From: Mycobacterium numidiamassiliense
Lineage (GTDB): Bacteria; Actinomycetota; Actinomycetes; Mycobacteriales; Mycobacteriaceae
DNA: 64,000 nt
Assembly: GCF_900157365.1 (NCBI RefSeq)
Contig: NZ_FUEZ01000003.1
Span: forward strand, 1,730,183-1,794,182
Direction: 5' to 3'
Shown: piece after piece, positions 43,048-52,170 of the stretch
How the letters are laid out: the number at the start of each line of letters is the position of its first letter
How positions within the stretch are numbered: position 1 is the first letter of the stretch
Notes under the pieces: model-generated
Seen by the model: the letters and a program-made list of their open reading frames with translations, nothing else
Database searches by the model: none
Told to the model about the DNA's origin: nothing
Made by a program: the position numbers and the translations under genes

Positions 43048-45641
43048 GGTGGCGATTGCGGTGGAGGGGCTTGAGCGCCGCCCGGCGGGACGCCCGGAGC
43101 GCCCGGCGGTGGCGGCGGAGCCACGGTGATCGTCGTCGGTGGCCCGACGGGAATCGTGATGCCGGGGGCCACCTCGATGCTGGGCTGGATGACGGTCTCC
43201 GTCGGCGGCGGTGGGGGCGGCGGCGCGACGGGCACCCCGGCGTAGCCGCCGATCTCGGTCGGCTTGGGGAAGGTTTCGTTGTCGGTGCCTTTCAAGGCAC
43301 CGTCCATCGTCGACTTCCAGATGTCGGATGGCAATCCCGACCCGTAAACCTCTGCGCCCGAAGCGGTTACCAGCGGCACGTTGTCCTGGACGGTACCCAC
43401 CCACACCGCCGTGGAAAGGGACGGTGTGTAGCCGACCATCCAGGCGTCCTTGTTGGCGGTGGTGTCACCCAACTGCACCGTGCCGGTCTTGGCCGCCGAC
43501 CGCCGGCCACCGGAGAGTGCATGGCCGCGCGAGTAGGCCGCGATCGGTTGCATTGCCGCAGTGGTGTTGTCCGCGACCGCCTTGTCGATGCGCTGCTCGC
43601 CCTTGTCCTTGTCCGAGTTGCCCGCGTCGAACAGCACTTGGCCGTCGGCGTTGACAACCTTTTGCACCAGATGCGGCGTGTGGTACACACCGGACGCGGC
43701 CAGCGTCGCGTAGGCCGAGGCCATGTCGAGCGGCCGAGTTTGGTACTGGCCCAGCACGATTCCGTTGTTGGGCGGCCCGCCCTTGCCGTCTTCGGACAGC
43801 GTGTGCGCGACACCGGGGAAACTCTTCGCGACGCCGGCCTGGAACGCGGCGTCCGCGACCGCCTGCGGTCCGTTCTTCAGCTTGAGCATCAGCCGGTAGT
43901 AGGCGGTGTTCAGCGAAAGTTTCAGCGCCTCGGCGATATTGCAGGTTCCGCAGCTCTCGCCGTCGACGTTGGTGATCTTGATGCCGTCGACCGTCAGCGG
44001 CGAACTGTCCACCTGATAGCCCAGGCCGATGTTCTGTTCGAGTGCGGCGACCAACGCAAAGACTTTGAACGACGACCCGGTCTGCAGCCCGGCCTGGGCG
44101 AAGTCGAAACCGTTGGCATCCGAACCGCCGTAGTAGGCGCGGATCGCCCCGTTGCGCGGGTCGATGGACACCACCGCCCCCCGCATGTCTGGGTCCTGGC
44201 CGTCCAGGTATTTCGAGATCGACTTCTCGGCCGCCTGCTGCGCCTTGGGATCGATCGTGGTCGTGATTTGCAGGCCCTGAGTGTTCAGGGTCTGCTCGTC
44301 GATGTTGAACAGCTCCATCAACTCTTTGGTCACCTGGCGTTCGATCAGGCCGGCGGGACCCGACGTCTGGTTCTGCGCGCGGGCCTGATCGGGCGGCACC
44401 GTCGGCGGAAACACCTGCGCCGCACGATCACTGGAAGACAAGGCTTTGGTTTCCACCATGCCGTCGAGCACCCAGTTCCAGCGGGCCTCGGCGCCCTTGG
44501 GATCCACCGCGGGGTCCAGCGAGGACGGCCGCCGGATCAGCGCGGCAAGCAACGCCCCCTCGGCCACGTTCAGCTGCTCGACGGGTTTGTTGAAGTAGGC
44601 CTTGGACGCCGCCGAGATCCCGTAGGCCCCGCGACCGAAATAGATGATGTTCAGATAGGCCTGCAGCACGTCGTCTTTGGACCACTCCCCCGACATCTTG
44701 GTGGCGATGACGAGTTCCTTGGCCTTGCGCAGCAGACCGCTGAATCCGTGTTGGGCGGAACCGACCAGTGCGTTCTTCACATATTGCTGGGTGATCGTCG
44801 ACCCGCCCTGCAGATCACCGCTGCCGAAGAGGTTGTTGCTCACCGCGCGTGCGAAGCCGCCGAAATCGAAGCCGGGGTTCGAGTAGAAGTTGCGGTCTTC
44901 GGCCGCGATCACTGCCTGGCGCACATGCACCGGCACCTGGCTGATGTTGATGTCAACCCGATTACCTTCGGGCGGAATGATTTTCGCGAGTTCGGAGCCG
45001 TCGCTGGCCAGGATCGTCGAGACCTGGTTGGTACGGATGTTGCCGGGCTTGGGAATGTCGACGATGAAGTAGGCCATGGCGAACGTGACGATCGGCAAGA
45101 GCACCAACACCGCTGCGGACAGGTAGGCGCCGCGTCGTACCCACCGCCAGTTGATCCGCTCGACCCAGCTCCAGTCCAGCCCCGACCCGGGGGCGCGGTG
45201 GCTCGGCCCCTCCTGGTCGCCGGGCCGGCCCGGTGGTGGCGGAGGTGGAGGAGGCGGCCCGTCCGGAGGGCGACGTCCCGAGATGGGTCCGTCGCGGCGC
45301 GACGTCGTCGACCGTGCGTCGAGGGCGGCCCGGACCTCCTGGATCGCATCCCGGGGCGCAGAAGTCGACGAAGAGCCATCCAACGCGGCCTTGACCTCGT
45401 CGATGGGATCGGAAAGCTGAGCCGTACGCGGGTCGACGACCGCAGGCAGGATCGTCGTCTGCCGGTCATCGGGGCGAACCTGACGGCGATGCCCGGCCCC
45501 GGAACGTGGCTCCGAGCGCGCGCCGGCGTCCGGACGGTCGGCACTGTCCGGGCGGTCGGCGTGTGCCTGCTCGCCCACGCGCTCAGTCTCGGACCCGCTC
45601 TGGTCATCGGACGACTGGCTGTGGCGCCCTTCGTTATTCAA
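43044..45641 (-). CDS. ponA1: Bifunctional penicillin-binding protein PonA1
   Basis: 865 residues from TTG 45641 (then NNEGRHSQSS), overlapping the upstream stop by 8 bp; the frame is open to 45725. Cytoplasmic Pro-rich tail, in which DxIxEV(K/R)AALD occurs twice (~79-89 and ~98-108); one membrane helix ~171-194; GT51 transglycosylase with Glu248 in EDRNF and GGSTITQQYVKN; transpeptidase motifs SSFK, SLN and KTGT; Pro-rich C tail outside. Polymerises and cross-links peptidoglycan. Class A PBP identity certain; the start is inferred. Confidence 0.96.
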   Translation of the reverse strand: MNNEGRHSQSSDDQSGSETERVGEQAHADRPDSADRPDAGARSEPRSGAGHRRQVRPDDRQTTILPAVVDPRTAQLSDPIDEVKAALDGSSSTSAPRDAIQEVRAALDARSTTSRRDGPISGRRPPDGPPPPPPPPPGRPGDQEGPSHRAPGSGLDWSWVERINWRWVRRGAYLSAAVLVLLPIVTFAMAYFIVDIPKPGNIRTNQVSTILASDGSELAKIIPPEGNRVDINISQVPVHVRQAVIAAEDRNFYSNPGFDFGGFARAVSNNLFGSGDLQGGSTITQQYVKNALVGSAQHGFSGLLRKAKELVIATKMSGEWSKDDVLQAYLNIIYFGRGAYGISAASKAYFNKPVEQLNVAEGALLAALIRRPSSLDPAVDPKGAEARWNWVLDGMVETKALSSSDRAAQVFPPTVPPDQARAQNQTSGPAGLIERQVTKELMELFNIDEQTLNTQGLQITTTIDPKAQQAAEKSISKYLDGQDPDMRGAVVSIDPRNGAIRAYYGGSDANGFDFAQAGLQTGSSFKVFALVAALEQNIGLGYQVDSSPLTVDGIKITNVDGESCGTCNIAEALKLSLNTAYYRLMLKLKNGPQAVADAAFQAGVAKSFPGVAHTLSEDGKGGPPNNGIVLGQYQTRPLDMASAYATLAASGVYHTPHLVQKVVNADGQVLFDAGNSDKDKGEQRIDKAVADNTTAAMQPIAAYSRGHALSGGRRSAAKTGTVQLGDTTANKDAWMVGYTPSLSTAVWVGTVQDNVPLVTASGAEVYGSGLPSDIWKSTMDGALKGTDNETFPKPTEIGGYAGVPVAPPPPPPPTETVIQPSIEVAPGITIPVGPPTTITVAPPPPPGAPGVPPGGAQAPPPQSPP

Positions 45642-46068
45642 TGGCCGTGCGGGCCCCGTTGCGCGCAGTCCGCGTAGCGCGGGTTCCCCTCGGAGGAGGT
45701 GCCGTGCGTGCCGCACCGAGCACATACGACTTCACGAGATGGTTCCAGCTGCAAGTCCGGCACACCTCGACCACGTGGACCGAGAACTCTTCGAACCGGG
45801 TCGCGAGCATGACCAATTCCTCGGCCGTGCGGGCCGATCCAGACACCGCGCCCAAGTGATCGCCGAACACCCACGACACGATGGTGAGCTGTTCCTTTCG
45901 GCAGATCGGGCACATCACCTGGCTCGGTTTCCCGTGAAACTTCGCGGCGCGCAGCAAGTACGGGTTGGCGTCACACACTTCCGACACACCCGTGCGGCCG
46001 GAGTACACCTCGGCCAGCAGTGAGCGCCGCCGAAGCGCGTAGTCCACCACCTGTCGCTGCAGTCGCAC
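45634..46068 (-). CDS. Rv0049-like conserved protein with zinc-ribbon cysteines
   Basis: 144 residues from GTG 46068 (RLQRQVVDYALRRRSLL); frame open to 46113. Two CxxC pairs (MCPICRKEQL and VCRTCSWNHL) suggest a bound zinc. Ends 8 bp inside ponA1, so translation is coupled; the pairing is also found in M. tuberculosis. May be an accessory factor of cell-wall synthesis; no biochemical role known to me. Confidence 0.87.
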   Translation of the reverse strand: MRLQRQVVDYALRRRSLLAEVYSGRTGVSEVCDANPYLLRAAKFHGKPSQVMCPICRKEQLTIVSWVFGDHLGAVSGSARTAEELVMLATRFEEFSVHVVEVCRTCSWNHLVKSYVLGAARTAPPPRGTRATRTARNGARTAIE

Positions 46069-46154
46069 GCCAACAAGAGTACGTCGCCATCCCCACCGCC
46101 GATACGCAAGCAAGGCCGTCGCATCGCAAGCGCCGGACTTCTACGATCATCTGC

Positions 46155-47024
46155 GTGGCGAAATGGCTCGGGACACCGCCGGTTGGTGGGGCAACGGCGG
46201 CGACGCGTGCCAGGGACCTCGACCGGCAGGACGCCTGCAAGATTCTCGACAGCGCTCTCGACGACGGCCAGCTCTCCATGGAGGAGCACCGGCAACGCGT
46301 CAGCACCGCCACCAACGCCGTCACACTGGGCGATCTGCATGCGCTGATGAGTGATCTGCAGACCGACAACGCCTCGGTTCAATTGCAGGCGGTCAACTCG
46401 CCGAGGCTCCGCGGTTGGGGGCCGGTGGTCGGCGCCTTCGTCGTGTCGGTGTTGCTGGGCGTCGGCATCGGTTGGGGTGTCTACGGCAACACCGGTTCGC
46501 CGCTGGACTTCACCTCGGACCCGGGAGCCAAGCCCGACGGTGTTGCCCCGGTGGTGCTGACCCCGCCGACGCAGTTGCATTCGGTCGGCGGCCTGAGCGG
46601 CTTGCTCGAGCAGGCCCGCAAGCGGTTTGGAAATGTCCTGGGCTACCGGCTGGTGATCTACCCGACGTACGCGATCCTGGACCGCCCGGATCCCTCCGAC
46701 GACCGCCGGGTGCTGGCGTACGACTACCGCGGCGGATGGGACGATCCGACCAACTCGGCCAAGAGCTCCGCCGACGGGTCGGCCGCAATCGACCTCAGCA
46801 AGTTCGACATCACGAAGACCGTCGGCATCATGCGCGGTGCCCCGGAAACCCTGCGGATGAAGCCGTCCGACGTCAAAAACACCTACTTGATCGTGGAACC
46901 GGCCACGGACCCGACCACGCCGGGCGCGGTGTCTCTTTCGCTGTACGTCTCCAGCGACTACGGCGGCGGCTCCATCGTCTTCAGCGGTGACGGCACCATC
47001 AAGCGGTTGAATCTGCCCAGCTAG
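46155..47024 (+). CDS. Rv0048c-like DUF1707 membrane protein
   Basis: 289 residues from GTG 46155 (AKWLGTPP); an open frame begins at 46020 but overlaps the divergent gene. DUF1707 domain ~20-75: RARDLDRQDACKILDSALDD, then GQLSMEEHRQRV and LGDLHALMSDL. One membrane helix (VVGAFVVSVLLGVGIGWGVYG) is followed by an extracytoplasmic domain ending in repeated strands. Divergent from the ponA1 operon by 86 bp. Confidence 0.87.
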   Translation: MAKWLGTPPVGGATAATRARDLDRQDACKILDSALDDGQLSMEEHRQRVSTATNAVTLGDLHALMSDLQTDNASVQLQAVNSPRLRGWGPVVGAFVVSVLLGVGIGWGVYGNTGSPLDFTSDPGAKPDGVAPVVLTPPTQLHSVGGLSGLLEQARKRFGNVLGYRLVIYPTYAILDRPDPSDDRRVLAYDYRGGWDDPTNSAKSSADGSAAIDLSKFDITKTVGIMRGAPETLRMKPSDVKNTYLIVEPATDPTTPGAVSLSLYVSSDYGGGSIVFSGDGTIKRLNLPS

Positions 47025-47026
47025 GC

Positions 47027-47040
47027 GCCCCTTGCGGGGC
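47027..47040 (+). terminator. Short G+C hairpin after the DUF1707 gene
   Basis: GCCCC-TTGC-GGGGC directly after the stop codon. Five-bp stem, no T-run; weak candidate. Confidence 0.3.
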
Positions 47041-47104
47041 CAGTAGCGCTGCCGCGACGGGGTGATTAATAGCGCGCCAACATTCGGTGGTGTTGTGGCG
47101 AATA

Positions 47105-47117
47105 TATCGAAGCGATA
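47105..47117. promoter_or_regulatory. Palindrome TATCG-AAG-CGATA before PadR
   Basis: 5+5 inverted repeat, 54 bp upstream of the PadR start in an A+T-rich stretch. Plausible autoregulatory site. Confidence 0.35.
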
Positions 47118-47171
47118 CGATTACGCGACGCGTCGGACCGTCGTAACCAGAAATGCAAAGGGGGTGCCTCG

Positions 47172-47714
47172 ATGCTGGAGCTCGCCATCCTCGGTCTCCT
47201 GATCGAATCGCCTATGCATGGTTATGAATTGCGCAAACGGCTGACCGGCCTACTCGGTGCGTTCCGTGCGTTTTCGTACGGTTCGCTCTACCCGGCACTG
47301 CGACGCATGCAGGCGGACGGGTTGATTGCCGAGAACGCCGCGCCGGCCGGCACCCCGGTTCGGCGGGCCCGTCGGGTCTACGAACTGACCGACACGGGCC
47401 GTCAGCGCTTCAGTGAGTTGGTGGCCGACACCGGCCCGCACAACTACACCGACGACGGGTTTGGGGTGCACCTGGCTTTCTTCAATCGCACTCCGGCCGA
47501 GGCCCGGATGCGCATTCTGGAAGGCCGCCGCCGTCAGGTGGAGGAACGGCGAGAAGGTCTGCGTGATGCCGTGGCGCGGGCCAGCAACTCGTTCGACCGC
47601 TATACCCGCCAGCTCCATCAGCTCGGACTCGAGTCGAGTGAGCGGGAAGTCAAATGGCTCAACGAGCTGATCGCCGCCGAGCGCGCGGCGCCCGGCTTGT
47701 CCGAGCAGACGTAG
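47172..47714 (+). CDS. PadR-family transcriptional regulator (Rv0047c-like)
   Basis: 180 residues. N-terminal winged helix LAILGLLIESPMHGYELRKRLTG, then GSLYPALRRMQADGLIAE and RRVYELTDTG; C-terminal helices form the PadR dimer domain (Vir-like). AAGGGGG ribosome site. Lies 80 bp before ino1 on the same strand, as in M. tuberculosis, and may act on it; ligand unknown. Confidence 0.93.
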   Translation: MLELAILGLLIESPMHGYELRKRLTGLLGAFRAFSYGSLYPALRRMQADGLIAENAAPAGTPVRRARRVYELTDTGRQRFSELVADTGPHNYTDDGFGVHLAFFNRTPAEARMRILEGRRRQVEERREGLRDAVARASNSFDRYTRQLHQLGLESSEREVKWLNELIAAERAAPGLSEQT

Positions 47715-47794
47715 GCCCCTCGCAAGAAAACCAGCACCAAACAATCAGTCGCCAGATACCGCGATAAAGGTAATTGAGGTAAGGAGAACGCCCC

Positions 47795-48886
47795 ATGAGT
47801 GAGCAGAACGCGTCGACGGATGTACGAGTCGCTATTGTCGGCGTCGGTAACTGCGCGTCCTCGCTAGTGCAGGGCGTGCAGTACTACTTCGACGCAGATG
47901 AGAACAGCACCGTGCCCGGCTTGATGCACGTGACGTTCGGCCAGTACCACGTCCGCGACGTGAAGTTCGTGGCCGCATTCGACGTGGACGCCAAGAAGGT
48001 CGGCTTTGACCTGTCGGAGGCGATCTTCGCGTCGGAGAACAACACGATCAAGATCGCCGACGTGCCACCCACCAACGTGACGGTGCAGCGCGGCCCGACA
48101 ATGGACGGCATCGGCAAGTACTACGCCGAGACCATCGAGATTTCCGACACCGAGCCGGTTGACGTGGTCAAGGCACTCAAGGACGCCGAGGTCGACGTCA
48201 TGGTGTCGTACCTGCCGGTGGGCTCCGAGGAGGCCGACAAGTTCTACGCTCAGTGCGCGATCGACGCCGACGTAGCATTTGTCAACGCGTTGCCGGTGTT
48301 CATCGCCTCGGATCCGGTGTGGGCGAAGAAGTTCACCGACGCCGGTGTGCCGATCGTCGGTGACGACATCAAGAGCCAGGTCGGCGCGACCATCACCCAC
48401 CGGGTCATGGCCAAGCTGTTCGAGGACCGTGGCGTGCAGCTCGACCGCACCATGCAGCTCAACGTCGGCGGGAACATGGACTTCCTGAACATGCTCGAGC
48501 GTGAGCGCCTCGAGTCCAAGAAGATCTCCAAGACCCAGGCCGTCACCAGCAACCTGCAGCGCGAGTTCAAGACCAAGGACGTGCACATCGGCCCGTCCGA
48601 CCACGTTGGCTGGCTCGACGACCGCAAGTGGGCCTATGTCCGGCTCGAAGGACGCGCGTTCGGCGACGTGCCGTTGAACCTGGAGTACAAGCTCGAGGTG
48701 TGGGACTCGCCGAACTCCGCGGGCGTCATCATCGACGCGGTACGGGCGGCCAAGATCGCCAAGGACCGCGGCATCGGCGGCCCGGTGATCCCGGCGTCGG
48801 CTTACCTGATGAAGAGCCCGCCCAAGCAACTGCCCGACGACATCGCCCGCGCCCAGCTCGAAGAGTTCATCATCGGCGCCGACTAA
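47795..48886 (+). CDS. ino1: Inositol-1-phosphate synthase
   Basis: 363 residues. Converts glucose 6-phosphate to 1L-myo-inositol 1-phosphate with bound NAD, feeding phosphatidylinositol, lipoarabinomannan and mycothiol. NAD loop [16 protein letters not shown] at ~9-24; archaeal/actinobacterial short-type sequence with [14 protein letters not shown] and [13 protein letters not shown] in the core and [11 protein letters not shown] near the end. AAGGAG ribosome site. Followed by a strong terminator. Confidence 0.97.
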   Translation: MSEQNASTDVRVAIVGVGNCASSLVQGVQYYFDADENSTVPGLMHVTFGQYHVRDVKFVAAFDVDAKKVGFDLSEAIFASENNTIKIADVPPTNVTVQRGPTMDGIGKYYAETIEISDTEPVDVVKALKDAEVDVMVSYLPVGSEEADKFYAQCAIDADVAFVNALPVFIASDPVWAKKFTDAGVPIVGDDIKSQVGATITHRVMAKLFEDRGVQLDRTMQLNVGGNMDFLNMLERERLESKKISKTQAVTSNLQREFKTKDVHIGPSDHVGWLDDRKWAYVRLEGRAFGDVPLNLEYKLEVWDSPNSAGVIIDAVRAAKIAKDRGIGGPVIPASAYLMKSPPKQLPDDIARAQLEEFIIGAD

Positions 48887-48903
48887 GTTCGGATTCGTCG
48901 CAT

Positions 48904-48959
48904 CGAGTGTGCGGTGAGGTCGCGTTTCACCACGAAACTGCGCCTTCACCGCACACTCG
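48904..48959 (+). terminator. Intrinsic terminator after ino1
   Basis: Perfect 14-bp outer stem CGAGTGTGCGGTGA / TCACCGCACACTCG, with a further inner GTTTC / GAAAC pairing, followed by TTTTAT. 17 bp beyond the ino1 stop. The best-formed terminator in the window. Confidence 0.8.
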
Positions 48960-49059
48960 TTTTATCTGCACCCACCATTCGGTCAACGACATGCTGTGCA
49001 GTCGCTTAGCATTACCGGGGAACCCTCCAGCCCCCAACCGAAGCAGGCCGCAATCAACG

Positions 49060-50187
49060 ATGAGAGTTCAGCCCGCCGCGTTCTTCCGGACGACCCTTCC
49101 CCTCGATCTATCCCGCCTCGCTGAACTCGACAGCGGCCGCTACCACTCGATCTGGCTCCCCGATCACATGGTCAGCTTCTGGCCGGACTCGATCTGGACA
49201 CCGGAATTCACCGACCTCGCCGGCGCATCGCCCTCACCGCACCGCCACCTCGACGGTCTGGCCGTAGCGTCCGCGGCCGCCGTGCTGACCGAGCGGGTCC
49301 CCCTCGTCAGCGCCGTCGTCGACACCGTGCGCCGCCATCCCTCCCTGCTCGCCCAGACGGCGCTGACGATCGACCATCTCGCCAAGGGGCGTTTCATCCT
49401 CGGCCTGGGCAGCGGCGAGAGCGAGAACACGCTGCCGTATGGCTTCGACTTCGCGCGCCCGGTCAGCCGTTTCGAGGAGGCGCTGACGGTGATCCGGCTG
49501 CTATGGGAAAGCGACGGGCCCGTCGATTTCGACGGGGAGTTCTACTCCCTGCAGCATGCGCGATTGGACACCGAGCCGTACGAGCGGAAGCCGCCGCAGA
49601 TCTGGATCGGCGCCAGCGGCCCGCGGATGCTCGATATCGCGGGCCGTCACGCCGACGGATGGTGGCCCGCGGGCGCCTGGACACCAGAACACTACGCCGA
49701 AATGCTTGCCGCCGTGCGGTCTTCGGCCGAGCGCGCCGGCCGCGATCCGCTGGCGATCACGCCGTGCTTCATTCAGGTCTGCCTGATCGGCAGCGACGAG
49801 GATGCGCTCGCCGAGATCCTGCAGGCTCCCCTGGTCAAGGCATTCCTGTTGCAGGTCTCGGCAGAGACGTTGCGGGGCTTCGGCTTTGAACACCCGATGG
49901 GTGAAGGCTGGCGTGGGTTCCAGGACATCGACCCCGCCGTGCTCACCCGTGAGCGAATACTCGAGTTCCTGGACAACGTCGCACCCGAGATGATCCTCGC
50001 CGTGGTGCCGCACGGGACACCCACAGCGGTCGCGAAGATCATCAAGACATACGTCGACGCGGGATTGCGGGTGCCGAAAATTCTCGACTACGGCGCCATG
50101 GCCGGCCTGGAGTACGCCGGGGCGTCCGCGGCCAATGTCCTTGCGGCCGAGGACGAACTGCTGCAACTGTGCGGGGATCTGTCGTGA
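49060..50187 (+). CDS. LLM-class F420-dependent oxidoreductase, phthiodiolone-ketoreductase-like
   Basis: 375 residues from ATG 49060; the longer open frame to 48628 is an ino1 shadow. TIM barrel with YHSIWLPDHMVSFWPDS, TIDHLAKGRFILGLGSGESEN, then PQIWIGASGPRMLDIAGRHA and FEHPMGEGWRGFQDI; the last is shared with phthiodiolone/phenolphthiodiolone dimycocerosate ketoreductase. Likely uses F420H2 on a ketone. GTGA-coupled to the sulfotransferase that follows. Substrate inferred, not shown. Confidence 0.88.
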   Translation: MRVQPAAFFRTTLPLDLSRLAELDSGRYHSIWLPDHMVSFWPDSIWTPEFTDLAGASPSPHRHLDGLAVASAAAVLTERVPLVSAVVDTVRRHPSLLAQTALTIDHLAKGRFILGLGSGESENTLPYGFDFARPVSRFEEALTVIRLLWESDGPVDFDGEFYSLQHARLDTEPYERKPPQIWIGASGPRMLDIAGRHADGWWPAGAWTPEHYAEMLAAVRSSAERAGRDPLAITPCFIQVCLIGSDEDALAEILQAPLVKAFLLQVSAETLRGFGFEHPMGEGWRGFQDIDPAVLTRERILEFLDNVAPEMILAVVPHGTPTAVAKIIKTYVDAGLRVPKILDYGAMAGLEYAGASAANVLAAEDELLQLCGDLS

Positions 50188-51353
50188 GCGCCCGTCTGGA
50201 CGCGGCCGAGCTGCTCGCGGCCGCGCAGGCCGAAACCGGACTGCACGACTACGCCGACCCCACACTGCCGGAGCGCTTCGCGGTCGCCGTCGACCATCTC
50301 AACGGCCTGGGCATGGATGCCGACGGCACCCGGGAAGCCGAGCGGGTGTGCCGGTGGCTGCTCACGTCACGGCTGGAGTTCGTCGAAGACCGCAACCGCT
50401 ACCCGATCGGTGCCGAAGTCATCGAGGCACCGATGTTCGTCACCGGCGAACCACGTTCGGGGACAACGCTGATGCACGCACTGATGTCGGTCGACCCGCA
50501 CGCGCGGGCGCTGCGCTTTTGGGAAGTGATGTATCCGTCGCCGCCGCCCGCACTGGCGCCCCCGGACGACGACCGTCGCGCCCGCGCCGACGCGGACTGG
50601 CGCGAGATCAACGAGAAAATGCCCAAATGGCTGCACAGCCATCCCTACAACGACATGCTCGGCGACGGCCTGCCCGAGGACGAGCGCACCTGGGCGTTCG
50701 ACTTTCGGGTGATGACGCCGACGGCCTGGTGGCGGGTGCCGATGCAGTCACTGGTCGGCGGCCTGGCCACTGACCCGGCCGCACAATACCGGCTGCACAA
50801 GGCCATGCTGCAGCAGCTGCAGTACGAGCGACCGCGAAAGTACTGGGTGTTGAAGGGCTTTCACGGCTTCCGGCTCCAGGAGATGTTCGACGCCTACCCG
50901 GATGCCACGCTGGTCTGGCTGCACCGCGACCCGGTACAGGTCGCGGCGTCGCGTGCGATGATGATGGCCGACATCGCCGAAGGAATGGTCGGTCCCGTCG
51001 ACCTGCACGCCCTGGCGAAAATGCATCTGGAGTTGACCCGCGCCGGAGTCGCCAACACGATGAGCAATCCCATGGTCGACGATCCGCGCATCCTGCACGT
51101 CCGCTACCCCGATTTCATCGCCGACCCCGTCGGCACCGTGCGGCGCTACTACGCGTTCTGCGGCCGCGTCGTCACGCACGAAGCCGAATCCGCGATGCGC
51201 GACTACCTGGCCAACAATCGCGGCGATCGCTACGGCAAGTTCCACTACTCCACCCAGCTGCTGCTCGACATCGGCGAAGATCTCGACACCCTGCATGCCG
51301 AATTCCAGCCTTTCCGTGAGCGATTCGGTGTCGAGATCGAGAATCGCGGCTGA
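50184..51353 (+). CDS. Sulfotransferase-family protein
   Basis: 389 residues from GTG 50184, overlapping the previous stop by 4 bp. PAPS 5'-phosphate loop FVTGEPRSGTTLMHALM at ~85-101; 3'-phosphate region LVWLHRDPVQVAASR; conserved HVRYPDFIADPVGTVRRYY. Cytoplasmic transfer of sulfate from PAPS to a hydroxyl, for example on a glycolipid or sterol; acceptor unknown. No PAPS-synthesis gene nearby. Confidence 0.88.
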   Translation: MSARLDAAELLAAAQAETGLHDYADPTLPERFAVAVDHLNGLGMDADGTREAERVCRWLLTSRLEFVEDRNRYPIGAEVIEAPMFVTGEPRSGTTLMHALMSVDPHARALRFWEVMYPSPPPALAPPDDDRRARADADWREINEKMPKWLHSHPYNDMLGDGLPEDERTWAFDFRVMTPTAWWRVPMQSLVGGLATDPAAQYRLHKAMLQQLQYERPRKYWVLKGFHGFRLQEMFDAYPDATLVWLHRDPVQVAASRAMMMADIAEGMVGPVDLHALAKMHLELTRAGVANTMSNPMVDDPRILHVRYPDFIADPVGTVRRYYAFCGRVVTHEAESAMRDYLANNRGDRYGKFHYSTQLLLDIGEDLDTLHAEFQPFRERFGVEIENRG

Positions 51354-51354
51354 G

Positions 51355-52158
51355 ATGACGACAGCGCACAGCCGTTTATCGGTGCACAACGTCACGTTCC
51401 TTGGCGCGCCGCTGGCGGAGCTGGAAAAGCACTGGGCAACGCTGGGGGTGTCCCGATTGAGCATCCTCGACAGCCAGCTGCTCGACCCCGAGTTGGCAAC
51501 AGTGTTGCGGCACAACGACTATACGGTGGAGGCGGTTTACCATCTCTTCGCAGGCGGTCGGCTGACCTCCGACCCCCAGGCCGCGCAGGACGCCTTGTTC
51601 ACGGTGATCGACGCCGCGGCCGCGGCCGGCGCACGCCTGGTCTACCTGCTCACCGGCGGCCGGGATGGGCTGTCGTGGCAGCACGCGGCCGATCTCTTCT
51701 GCGCCATGATCGCGCCCTGCGCCGCGCACGCCGCGCGCGTCGGGGTGCGCCTGGCGATCGAGAACGCCTCGAGCCTGTACGCCGACATGCATCTGGCACA
51801 CACCCTGCGCGATACCATCACGCTGGCCGAGATGAGTGGCATCGGCATCTGCATCGACGTGTTTCACTGCTGGGCGGAGGGCGATTTCGAAGCGATGGTG
51901 CAACGCGCGTTACCGCGAACGGAGCTCATCCAGCTCAGCGACTACGTACTGGGTGACCGGGCGCTACCGGGCCGCGCGGTTCCCGGCGACGGCGTCATAC
52001 CGCTCGAGGCGTTCGTCGCCCACGCCCTGGAGGGCGGCTACTCGCACGGATTCGACCTGGAACTCATCGGGCCGCGCATCGAAGCGGAGGGCCGCGCGGA
52101 ATCCGCGCAACGCGCCTGTGAGGTCGTCGGCGCAATGCTGCACAGATTGGCTGGCTGA
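51355..52158 (+). CDS. Xylose-isomerase-like TIM-barrel protein
   Basis: 267 residues from ATG 51355, one base after the sulfotransferase stop. AP-endonuclease-2/sugar isomerase fold: GVRLAIENASSLYADMHLAH with metal-ligand Glu, GIGICIDVFHCWAEGDFE with Asp and His, and GYSHGFDLELIGPRIEAEGR with Glu. Probably an isomerase or epimerase using a divalent metal. Third gene of the LLM operon. Confidence 0.82.
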   Translation: MTTAHSRLSVHNVTFLGAPLAELEKHWATLGVSRLSILDSQLLDPELATVLRHNDYTVEAVYHLFAGGRLTSDPQAAQDALFTVIDAAAAAGARLVYLLTGGRDGLSWQHAADLFCAMIAPCAAHAARVGVRLAIENASSLYADMHLAHTLRDTITLAEMSGIGICIDVFHCWAEGDFEAMVQRALPRTELIQLSDYVLGDRALPGRAVPGDGVIPLEAFVAHALEGGYSHGFDLELIGPRIEAEGRAESAQRACEVVGAMLHRLAG

Positions 52159-52170
52159 CAATGGGTTTCC

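Noticed and set aside
43011..45677. 888-codon open frame antisense to ponA1
   Set aside because: No recognisable domain; a long stop-free shadow is common in G+C-rich genes, and the opposite strand encodes all PBP motifs.
47864..48949. 361-codon open frame antisense to ino1
   Set aside because: His/Val/Leu-rich shadow of a clearly conserved gene; no start context or domain.
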